A stretch of 64,000 nucleotides of DNA from Capsicum annuum (taxonomy: Eukaryota > Streptophyta > Magnoliopsida > Solanales > Solanaceae): assembly GCF_002878395.1 (NCBI RefSeq), contig NC_061111.1:24236723-24300722 (forward strand). Reading direction: 5' to 3'. The translations under genes were made by a program, and so were the position numbers. How positions within the stretch are numbered: the stretch's first letter is position 1; the number at the start of each line of letters is the position of its first letter. The notes beneath the pieces were generated by a model. The model searched no databases. It had not been told where the DNA came from and saw nothing but the letters and a program-made list of their open reading frames with translations. Shown in pieces: positions 11,590 through 21,149 of this stretch.

Positions 11590-11602
11590 CTTGTTCCCCA
11601 AG
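11590..11602 (+). promoter_or_regulatory. Candidate mitochondrial dysfunction motif upstream of AOX1a
   Basis: CTTGTTCCCCAAG matches the CTTGNNNNNCAMG consensus, bound in Arabidopsis by ANAC013/ANAC017 and present in the AOX1a promoter there. It lies about 1.2 kb upstream of the AOX1a-like ATG. A single consensus match, so functional only by inference. Confidence 0.35.
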
Positions 11603-12112
11603 ACCCGCTTTCTTCCAAACAAAAAGGGAAATAAAATACGAAACTGCAAAATTCCGATAATTCCAGAAATGCCCTTGGAATTTGTATACTTGATTTGACC
11701 ATATACTATGCTTTTGATGAATTTTCATCACCAATTACATTTTATTATTTCATAGTTGACAGTTGACACTATAATAACTTCAGTAAGGTGGTAAGGTGCA
11801 TGACGTTTAGTCGAAATCAGTTGTGAAATCAAAATTAATAAAGTTTAAAATAATTTAATTTTTCATCAAATAAATCTCCTCAATTTTTTCTAGCTCTATC
11901 CTCAAAACAACTATAGTTATACAAAGTCAAATTGAACTATGAATTATGACACCTATTAAGTATGACAAGTAATCTCATCAAGATAAATTCACCCCAATAG
12001 ATTCTTCCTTTTTCACATGAACATTTTTATTTAGTACTCTTTTATACATAAAGTAAATATCAGTGCACGAAACAAAAATAAAATAAAATATCAATGCATG
12101 CTAATCTAACAT

Positions 12113-12120
12113 ACACGTGT
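12113..12120. promoter_or_regulatory. G-box/ABRE-like motif
   Basis: Palindromic ACACGTGT about 700 bp upstream of the AOX1a-like start, a bZIP/bHLH-type core. No second element beside it was noticed. Confidence 0.3.
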
Positions 12121-12213
12121 AATTGATAAGAAACACGCAACGAAGAAATTATCGTTAATTCAGTATGCAAAAAATTTTATGGAATTAGTTGACTGTCTAG
12201 TCATATTCAAATA

Positions 12214-12474
12214 CTTCTTCCGTCTCATTTTATGTGTCGCTATTTGATCGGGCATGAAATTTAAGAAATAAGTAAAGACTTGATTTTTTTTATCAAATTA
12301 TCCTTTATTAAAATAATATACTATTAGTATTTTTAATTAAGTGAATCTTTATAAGTGGGATCAATAAGAATAAAAGTATAATTATGTCTTTAAATAGCTA
12401 CCAAATAAAAACAGACGATATTTTTTTGGGACGAATAAAAAAAAATGATGACATATAAAATAAAATGGAGGGAG
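12214..12474. mobile_element. Stowaway MITE upstream of AOX1a
   Basis: 261 bp bounded by TA on each side (12212-12213 and 12475-12476). Termini are CTTCTTCCGTCTCATTTTAT and the inverse of ATAAAATAAAATGGAGGGAG, the familiar CTCCCTCCGTC-type ends of plant Stowaway elements. No ORF. Confidence 0.8.
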
Positions 12475-12696
12475 TACAAGATTTTCAAGTCAAAACAGTG
12501 GCATTTTAGTCATTCCACTTTCCTCTAGAATTTACCAACCGCTCGTCTTTTAAATATCTGAAATGCCAATAATTATCAGCCATAAATAAATAAATACTAT
12601 ATTTTGGTAACCGCCGGTCCCACACAGTCTTCACGCGAAGCTTATTCGAACCAACCATAAAATAAAAAAATAAAACGAAATTAATTAATCTCGCCT

Positions 12697-12704
12697 TATA
12701 TATA
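12697..12704 (+). promoter_or_regulatory. TATA box of AOX1a-like gene
   Basis: TATATATA in CGCCTTATATATAGG, about 120 bp upstream of the start codon at 12826. Confidence 0.6.
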
Positions 12705-12825
12705 GGAACTCCACATAAATTACAAAATATAGCAAAATAAACTTTTGCCTTCTTCCCCAAGTTTCTTTCCAATATTCCTGTAAATAATTTCTTTCATATA
12801 TTTTGATCGGAGCAAGTTATCGAGT

Positions 12826-14769
12826 ATGATGACCCGTGGAGCAACAAGGATGACCCGACTAATGATGGGTCATATGGGTCCACGTTACTTTTCAACTGCA
12901 CTTCTGCGAAGTGATGCCGGAGCCGGAGTTTCCGGTGTCGTCGGTGCCGGAATGTTGCATCGGTTTCCGGCGAGTCCGTCGGAGAAATCGGTGGTGAATT
13001 GGGCTAGGAATTATTCGGTGATGGGTTCACGTAGTGCTAGTACTGTGGCTTTGAATGATGATAAGCAGCCAGAGAAGGACCAGAAAGCGGAGAACGGCGG
13101 CGGTTCTGCGGCGGCGGCGTCAGGCGGTGGTGTTGAGAAATCTGTAGTGAGTTATTGGGGTGTTCCGCAGACAAAGGCTACTAAACCTGATGGTACTGAA
13201 TGGAAATGGAATTGCTTTAGGGTAAGTTTAATCTGCTTTTCACATATTTTTTTATTTACAATTTGGATTTCGAACAGTTCAACTTTAATTGTGAACTCAA
13301 ACATGAAATCAATTTTTTGTAACAAAATATATATATTTGAAAATTATATAAAAAAATATAAGTCACGATTCAAAATACTTAGAAGGTTATATGAAAAATT
13401 TAATTGTTTGAATCTCAAACTTTTAAAGTGTCACGTAAATTGGTATGAAGGATTATTATTAATATTTTGGAGAACATATTTGTTGGGATTAATGGTGGAT
13501 TTTTTTGTGATGTAGCCATGGGAGACTTACCAAGCTGATACGTCAATAGATCTGACGAAACACCACGCGCCAGTTACGTTCTTGGACAAATTTGCTTATT
13601 GGACTGTTAAGTTCCTTCGATACCCCACTGATATATTTTTTCAGGTATGTTATAGAAAGTCTTTAATACCAAATCCCAGAATATTGGAAGGTTTTATTAT
13701 CGTCATAATAACGTGGAATCAACCACTAATACTTGCATTAGGTTAGGTACGTCACACCTCTTGGTGCGGCCCTTCTCAGACTCAACTAACGGACCTTTAT
13801 TATACACAATTAGTTACAGTTAAAATAATTCACACAGAAAAAAGTTCGAAAAAGTGTTATTTAAGAATAATTATTTGACCCTCATTCGCTAATGGTGATA
13901 GTTGTCATTCTTTTTAGCGTTCAGTAAAAATACTAATAGTAGTTGCTGATGTTGTTAGGATAAGTACATAGGAAGAAACAAACAAATGAAAGGAATGAAA
14001 AGCTTGTAAAAACCTCTTTTGTTTCCTACTTCATGATGAATCCAATTGAAAATTTCAAATGGAAAAGGAAATATAAGAACCCAGAGTTGATTTAATTTTT
14101 TTCGTGTGTTGTTAATGTGGTTCAGAGGAGATATGGTTGCAGAGCAATGATGTTAGAAACAGTGGCAGCAGTGCCAGGAATGGTGGGAGGTATGTTGTTG
14201 CACTGCAAGTCATTGAGGCGATTCGAACAGAGTGGTGGATGGATTAAAGCTCTACTAGAAGAAGCTGAAAATGAGAGGATGCATCTCATGACTTTCATGG
14301 AAGTTGCTAAGCCAAAGTGGTACGAGCGAGCTCTGGTCTTTGCAGTGCAAGGTGTCTTCTTCAACGCTTACTTTGTTACTTATATTCTTTCTCCCAAATT
14401 GGCTCATCGTATCGTGGGGTATCTGGAAGAAGAAGCTATCCATTCCTACACCGAGTTCCTCAAGGAATTGGACAATGGCAACATTGAGAACGTCCCTGCT
14501 CCTGCTATTGCCATTGATTACTGGCGCCTGCCTAAGGACTCCACTCTCCGCGATGTTGTCTTGGTTGTTAGGGCTGATGAGGCTCATCACCGTGATGTCA
14601 ACCACTTTGCATCTGTAAGTATTCATGTGTCTGATGATCTCAACTTTCTTGAAATGATTGACGTTTGTCCAAAGAGTTGGTTAACTAATTTATGTGGGTT
14701 TGATTGCAGGACATTCATTACCAGGGACAACAGCTGAAGGACTCACCGGCACCACTTGGGTATCACTAA
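12826..14769 (+). CDS. AOX1a: Mitochondrial alternative oxidase, AOX1 subfamily (AOX1a-like)
   Basis: Four exons: 12826-13221, 13516-13644, 14126-14614, 14710-14769; 357 aa. It encodes the inner-membrane ubiquinol oxidase that bypasses complexes III and IV. The long N-terminus is rich in Met/Arg/Ser, as expected of a mitochondrial presequence, followed by a Gly/Ala-rich linker. Regulatory cysteines are present (C130 in WNCFRPWE, C202 in LLHCKSL). Di-iron ligands are at E186, E225/H228, LEEEA and E327/H330 (RADEAHH). It is a direct tandem of the gene at 6878, 3.7 kb apart, with identical sizes for exons 2-4. Introns are short (294, 481, 95 bp). No break seen. Start chosen as the first ATG after the TATA box. 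Confidence 0.95.
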
Positions 14770-15111
14770 GCCACTAATAAAACAGAGAGATCAGAGATAT
14801 CAAGCTAAAAGTCACTGTTATGTTCTTTTTTGGACTGGTAATAGACCTATGTAGTAGGTACTACTAATCTTGAGTGTTGATGTACATATTTTTGTGTGGA
14901 TTTGGTTGGTTCTTTGCTGCCTCATGAATCTCTTGAGATTTGAGGTAGAGTACGATGAGCTCTGTATGATTGGAGGATATTAGACATTCTTGATGAAAAT
15001 ATATCATGGTTTGTTTACTTTGCCATTCTTTTGGGGCACAAAGTTTCTTAGTTAAGTATGAATCACGAGGTTAAAATTAGGACGCAATGATAAATAAAGA
15101 TAATTGGCGTT

Positions 15112-15184
15112 GTGGGTGTTTGCACTAATTCATTAATTGGGCGTATGGCGTGTTTGCACTAATACATTAATTGGGTGTATGGCG
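15112..15184. repeat. ~35-bp tandem duplication downstream of AOX1a
   Basis: Two near-identical units reading GTGTTTGCACTAATNCATTAATTGGGYGTATGGC at about 15115-15148 and 15150-15184. Confidence 0.85.
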
Positions 15185-15819
15185 TAAAAATGCAAGAGAA
15201 TAAGAGGGACCTCTTTTAATTGGCGATTGAGGCCATCAAGTGAAGTTCTCCTGCTGAAATTCCAGAAACTCCTTTGCCGATGTTTATAGAACTTAAAACT
15301 GTAGCTGACCGAAGAAGCTCCTTCGAGGGAGAATCTTATACTGGCAGCTGAAGTGGAATCTTCTTTATGGGTATACAAGAATGTGATCAACTTTAGTAAG
15401 CAATACGGGCTCAATTTTGAAGGTTAATGTGAATGGAATTCTCTCTTTTGTATTAGATGATGTCGAACCTGCTGTGCCCCATTAACTAAGAAGGGGGCGG
15501 ACACAGCAAACACCACAAGTTTTCCTAATCAGAACCGGGGAGGTATGAATGATTTTAAGAAATCAGAATTCAATGTTAAATTCAAGCAAGGGAGTCGAGA
15601 AATATGGGACTTAATAGAAGTGCAAAGAGAATAGTTATATATTCCCACGTGGAAAGCAGGCGATTACTGCTTTCTGGAAACAAAACTAGAAGGCAACGTA
15701 CAGGTTGGTTAAGCAGCTATTGAGCAACATGTTGGTGCATTTTGCACATTTGGAAGTAGTTGAAATTTTGGTGATGTGATATAGAAGGGTTTGTGAAGGT
15801 GGTTTACTGAAACTTTTAA
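15185..15819. other. Intergenic DNA, no gene seen
   Basis: Slightly less AT-rich than its surroundings but without a supportable reading frame. It may belong to the decayed LINE whose RT part is found at 16440-16850, but I could not recognise an ORF1. Confidence 0.3.
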
Positions 15820-16330
15820 CACCACAAGATTTGCAGCAGATAGAAAAAGATAGTGGTAGACGTACAACAACAATGCTTAAATTCTCGGAGATTTGAACTA
15901 ATAGTTCCTCCTCTGTATGGGGGAAACTGTATGCAGAACTAGGGGAATAATCACGATATCTCATCATGCATCGACAGATTTTTGTTCTTGGTTGAGTGGG
16001 ATGAAAATTTGAACATAAGGAAATCGTTGCTACCAAAACTCTCATCTGATTATTGTCCCATTTTATTACACAGGATTTGCAGCTGAAGGAAGAAATAGTG
16101 ACATAGTACAATAACGATTGAACTCTGAGAGACTATTGATGATGTTGAACTAATAAAGCCTCCTTTCTTTGGGGAAAATTATACGTGGAACTGAGGAAAT
16201 GATCACTATATCTCATCAAGAATCGACAGATTTTTATTCACGATTTATTGGATGAGGATTTCAACAACATAAAACAATCTTTGCTACCAAAACTCTGATC
16301 TGATTATCGTCCCATTGTATTTTAATTTTA
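15820..16330. repeat. Diverged ~250-bp tandem duplication
   Basis: About 15825-16075 and 16080-16325 share an ordered series of words: ATTTGCAGC, TTGAACTAATA, CCTCCT, GGGGRAAAYT, GGAACTGAGG-like, ATATCTCATCA, ATCGACAGATTTTT, TTGCTACCAAAACTCT and TCTGATTATYGTCCCATT. No coding capacity in either copy; the 141-codon minus-strand frame at 15686-16111 has no recognisable domain. Confidence 0.65.
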
Positions 16331-16439
16331 AGTTTGAGAATTGGTGGCTAAGGCCACCAACTCCGTTGAGCCACTCCTGGGAGGAACAGGGAAGACTTAA
16401 TGATGACTAACTAATTGTCACTTTAGACTGAAAATTGTG

Positions 16440-16850
16440 GTTTCAAAGGGACTTTGATAAAGAGCAAGTGCTAGTGCGTTAAACTGTAATATACAATTGA
16501 CAAAGCCTCGGGTCCAGACGGGTATTCAGTGTGAAATTTTTTCCAGAATTGTTTGAAACTTTGAAGGAAGACATCGTGGAGACTTGAAAATTTTTTATAA
16601 TCACGAATTCCGTGAAAAAGCATTAATACGACTTATGTGGCCTTGATTCCAAAAAAGAATGGAGCTAAGGGATGCTCCCATTTGGTGAATTGGAAGCTAA
16701 GGGCTGCTCCCATTTGGTGAATTGGAACAATTTTATCATAGCAAAAAGGAAGGAAGACTTGGTATTCTGAATCTAAAAACACAACTTTCTCCTTATGAAA
16801 TGGTTATGGAGATACAATATCGAAGAACATGCTTTGTGGAGAAAACCATC
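16440..16850 (+). pseudogene. Decayed L1-type LINE reverse transcriptase fragment
   Basis: Conceptual translation with frameshifts shows the plant L1 signatures ASGPDGY (about 16505) and ALIPKKNGAK (about 16645). After a 32-bp tandem duplication (16663-16727), the C-proximal KKEGRLGILNLK and LLMKWLWRY (about 16745-16815) follow. The catalytic centre between them is missing, so the copy is internally deleted and dead. The frame at 16795-16977 is its tail. Confidence 0.65.
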
Positions 16851-19200
16851 AATGACTAGTGGCGAAGCCACAATGCAAGCTACGGGTTCAACAAAATTCA
16901 ATAACTTCAACTCAAACCCTTTATTTGTGTTACGAAATTCATTTAATATGCTACAAAATTCATTTAATAAGCATTAATAATATATTCAGAATGCAATGTG
17001 TAAAAAAGAATTGTGGTTCAGGACCCATAAACTAAAAATCTTAGTTGTGCCTCTGTCAGTGATTAATATGGATACTTAGTTATGATTCATCGGATCAAAA
17101 AAGAAATGAACCCTCCTTGTGGTATCGGATCAAGCATTCAGTCCAGGATGCATGTCATGATTCATCGAAGTTAACATATACCTCCAGATAAGCTTTTTCC
17201 CATTTTCACTGAGATGGGCACCTTTTATTTATACATAACTCTTTTTATTTTCGTCGCTTTCTTGTCCTTGCCTATGTTTCTGCAGATCTATCATGGTTTT
17301 CCGGAATACTTTTGCTACAAAAACAACTTCAGCCACTGAACATGAAAGAAGAACATCTTTTAAAATGACAAATATATTGGACATGATCCTCTAAAATATC
17401 ATTATTAAAATATTTGTAATTTGGTTCTTGAATCTGAAGAAAAGATAAGAGGAATATTGAGACCATAATAGATAAAATCTCAACTTTAGAAGATTTTTGA
17501 ATGACTAGGAGGTTCAAAGAGTTGCTGAATTTTCAAAGTTTGGAAGCCTTTTTAAGGTCTTAGTGAGCGTTACACAGCTATACTGTCAATTTTGCATAGT
17601 CTCTACTTACAGGTACTGAATAACAAAGGATCCAACACAGTTAGGATCAGGTGAGTCATGCGAGAGTGTACATTTGATGTCTTAAAAGTGTTGGATCAAT
17701 AATGGTGATAGTATGAGACAACAAAAGTGACCGGAACATGGTTCCGGTATGTATTTGGTGGACTATATGAAAAGAAAAAAACACAAGATGCTTCGAAGAT
17801 CGGTGTAGTTCAATTCAGAAAATTAAGATGAATTGAATTTTTTAAGATGCAGAATCTTTCCTAGACTCTGTAAGTTAGATTAGAACAGTGTCACACGTGT
17901 CTTTTGAAATATAAATATGGTTTAAGCACACCCTTTGTGTTGACATTAATGTACAGCCTTCACAGTAAATAAATTACTCAATTAATAATAAGAATGTTCG
18001 AACAAATTGAGAAATTACACCAAACCGAAAAATCCAACTAAGACGAGTTTATGTAATTCATTTGTTTGCTTGATTTGGTATTAAATTTTGAGAATCATCA
18101 ATAGTTGGTATGATTTGGATTTAAATGGGAAAAATGGACAAAGTATATTTACTTGTTTCATAAAATCATTTGTATGTAATATAATTTTGATAAATATCTT
18201 TTCGTATGAAACCATACCAAAAAAAAGAACGAAGAAGTATTAGAATTCTTAATTTCTGATTTCTGATTTATAAGTTCATCCAAACAGTGAAACAGGCTCT
18301 TAGACCATCCATAGAAAGTCAGTAGTATTATTTTTAGGATAAAATAACAAAGTCAAACATGAAGGGACTATCTATAAAAGCTCACTTAATTTTAAATTAA
18401 TTATCAAAAATCAATTGTCTTTACCCAACATGCGTGTCTTAGGTAAAAGATACGGCCGAGTGCCTCAACAGCAGTGTGTATCTAAGATACACGCGACTTG
18501 GCCGATGTAGCTGACCAATGCCTTCCACAAATATTGTAATTATTGAAATTTAGATGGTCTCTTATAATTAGGATACAAAGCTCGGTGTTCTTATTTGTTA
18601 CCCTTATTTTTATGATATTTTGAACAGTTTCTTGAGCTTTACATACTAATAAATAGTATAAGTAAAATTAGGTTAGATATTATGAAGACTATGCATAGAC
18701 CAATTACTCCATGAAGCAAAGGAGATGCAAGTCCACAGCTACTTAGCTTTATGGTCAAGAGATTAAGAAACCACACCCAAAAAACAGAAAAAACTTAATG
18801 ATGGGGATGACTTGCCGAATTCACATTAGAAATCGCCAACATGAATACACTAGCGACCTGCATGAATGGCAGAACGACTCACGTTGTCTCCGACATGCAC
18901 GAGATTGAATTCTCCATGAAGATGAGGATTTAAAACGTAAGATTTTCTTTTCCTCAATCCAAAAAAAAAAAAAAGAAGAAAAAGAAAAAGAGCAAAACAT
19001 GATATATAATTAAGTAGACATTACACTTCATCTTCATATCCAAAAGTCCATTTCAAAAACTAAGAAATACAATGTACATACCTAGACTGATCAACAGCTA
19101 TGGAACCTTCTTTTTTAGTGGTTATTTTGTGTTAATACAGAATATTATTAATACCAAACTCTAGCCAGTACTACTACATTGACTAGAAAATTTTTCTTTC
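16851..19200. other. Intergenic DNA, no gene seen
   Basis: No supportable gene, RNA gene or bounded transposon. A purine run lies at about 18960-18995. Confidence 0.4.
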
Positions 19201-19206
19201 TTTATT
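19201..19206 (-). terminator. Candidate poly(A) signal of the 168-aa membrane protein gene
   Basis: AATAAA on the minus strand about 110 bp after the stop codon. Confidence 0.4.
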
Positions 19207-19313
19207 TATAATGATGGTGTCAAGGTCAGTTTAAGCGCAGTTCGACTATTCTATTGAGTACTTGTTACATCCACAAGCACAAAGTACTAGATTACTATGT
19301 CCACAATCAAGAC

Positions 19314-19820
19314 TTAGTCACTAGAAAAGTAAAATAAGAAGAAAATAACAAGAGCAAGCATGGCAAGTCCCCACTCATTACCTTGTGCTATGGAAAACAA
19401 CACTTGAAAAGCCAAGAAGATCAAAATAATAGCCAACCATCCCCATCTTCTAAATTCATCTTCATGATCTCTCACCCTATAAATTCTGGTCTGCTGGTAA
19501 TAATAATAATTGTCGTAACCTTGTAAAGAAGATGCATAAATAATTGCTAAACATAGTAATACTACTAGTAAAAGAGGACCAAGAAGGATTTTTAAAACTG
19601 TGTATGTCAGTAGTATAACAACAAGAGATGCTATGATTGATTGAGTAGTATAGTATACAAATACAATGGCTAAAAGAGGGATGAAAAAATAAAAAGTGAA
19701 CTCTATGTCTTCAATATCAAGAGCTAGTGAGATTCTTTCAATTATGTTTTGGCCATGGAGGAGTAATCCTAGGCTGAGTACAAGAAGAAGAGGGACTAAT
19801 GGAGAAGGCCCTTTAACCAT
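19314..19820 (-). CDS. Small multi-spanning membrane protein, family not recognised
   Basis: Single-exon 168-aa frame with ATG at 19820 and TAA at 19314. It has about six hydrophobic stretches (residues ~7-22, 42-57, 61-77, 78-96, 127-146, 150-166). A polar Tyr-rich loop (about 101-125, with NYYYYQQ and charged RVRDHEDEFRR) precedes the last pair. There is no signal-peptide cleavage site or catalytic motif that I recognise. Codon composition, intact frame, an upstream TATATA (19907-19912) and a downstream AATAAA support a real gene. Function unknown; it could be an organellar or endomembrane protein. Confidence 0.75.
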   Translation of the reverse strand: MVKGPSPLVPLLLVLSLGLLLHGQNIIERISLALDIEDIEFTFYFFIPLLAIVFVYYTTQSIIASLVVILLTYTVLKILLGPLLLVVLLCLAIIYASSLQGYDNYYYYQQTRIYRVRDHEDEFRRWGWLAIILIFLAFQVLFSIAQGNEWGLAMLALVIFFLFYFSSD

Positions 19821-19906
19821 GTTCTCTACAAGGAAAATGGTGTCATAAGTTTTATGTTTTTGCTTTTGTTTTTAAAGATAAAGATGGATGAATGGAGTTG
19901 AGTGTG

Positions 19907-19912
19907 TATATA
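19907..19912 (-). promoter_or_regulatory. TATA box of the 168-aa membrane protein gene
   Basis: TATATA in TTGTATATACACAC, about 90 bp upstream of the ATG at 19820 on the minus strand. Confidence 0.5.
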
Positions 19913-20113
19913 CAAGAAATTGGATTAAATTAAAGGGGTTGGGATAGGGTGGTTATGATTGAAGCTATATGCAAAGGGGATAGGCTTTTCATTAGTTGCT
20001 CAACTTTGTGGTTATTGATAACCAACTTAACTTGTTTGGTATTGCTACTTTCACATAGGTTTCTTTAAAATAATCACATCGGTTATGACCTTAGCAAACC
20101 ATTACATCCAACA

Positions 20114-20223
20114 TTAAGAGCAGCCCAATGCACTAAAGTTTTCGTCATTGCACGGGGTTCAAGGAAAAACACTAAAACTTGCACTATGCGTGAAATCTGG
20201 AGAAGGACCGGACCACAAGGTCT
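20114..20223 (-). mobile_element. 5'-truncated Au-type SINE with target duplication
   Basis: Read on the plus strand, GAGCAGCCCAATGCACTAAA ... GGACCGGACCACAAGGTCT corresponds to the 3' part of the fuller SINE at 35496. The tRNA-related head is missing and ~40 bp is rearranged. A perfect 13-bp duplication, ATTACATCCAACA, flanks it (20101-20113 and 20224-20236). Confidence 0.7.
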
Positions 20224-20236
20224 ATTACATCCAACA

Positions 20237-21042
20237 ATATCAAGGAAAAAGATAAATGTTATATGTGCGCCAATTTGTTATTAAAAGAAGAAGGACGTGA
20301 TCATGGTGTTACTATTAGCAAGAATTCTACTTATTTTTCGAGTTTTTTAATTTGAAATGGGTGATTCATAGAAGAATGAAAGGTGAGAAGAGGAGAGATC
20401 TTTTTTTAACACGAAAATTTGGTTATGTAGATCTAAACTAGGAATACTAACTGACCCAATCACAAATGTTTATTTGATTATTTGACCCTTTTCATGTGAG
20501 ATTGGTAAATTATAATACAAGAAATTTATAAATAAAATACATAAAATCTTTTTAGGGTTATTTATTTTTATTCAAATCATAGCTGGTCATAGAAGATCAT
20601 TTCCTTTTCCGAGGGGCATGGGAATAACAAGAAGAAAGAAGCAGAAACTTCTTTAATTGTCAAGAGTCAATGCATTTTTATTAATCCACCAGAATTGATT
20701 GCAAACTGGGAGGCTTTTTAATTGTGATTATGACATTTACAAACTAGAATATATACAGCAGCAGGGGGATTTTATTGACTTTGTGCCATGTACATAGCCA
20801 GTGAAACTGACAATTATAGCAAGAGGCTTGCATTAATGTAATCGTTTGGTCTACATACCCAAACTAATAACATTCCAGGACCATATTTCAATCTCTTATT
20901 CCTAGGAGGTCTTCCCCGACTAGCAAGGTTTTATCGAAAAACTCTGTTTATTCGTGTTTAGTTACATCATCGAGTTTGAAACCCTGAACAGACAACCAAT
21001 GATAAGCTGGAGGAAGGTGAGGATGACATCTAAGTCATCAAT
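20237..21042. other. Intergenic DNA between the membrane protein gene and HGL1
   Basis: No gene seen; this is the region beyond the 3' end of HGL1. Confidence 0.4.
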
Positions 21043-21048
21043 TTTATT
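21043..21048 (-). terminator. Candidate HGL1 poly(A) signal
   Basis: AATAAA on the minus strand about 100 bp past the TAA at 21150. Confidence 0.5.
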
Positions 21049-21149
21049 GCCTTTATAACATCTACATAAGCCATGGCTAGTGAAAATGTCAACTGTTTTT
21101 CAAGCCCAGAAAATGCACAGTGAACAAGTTGTCAATGCTGGTCACAGCT

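Noticed and set aside
14122..14626. Open frames opposite and out of frame with AOX1a exon 3
   Set aside because: Shadows of a conserved 489-bp coding exon; no independent support.
18841..18960. ATG-led stretch with normal-looking codon usage
   Set aside because: Frame closes quickly, no splice-consistent continuation and no recognisable protein.
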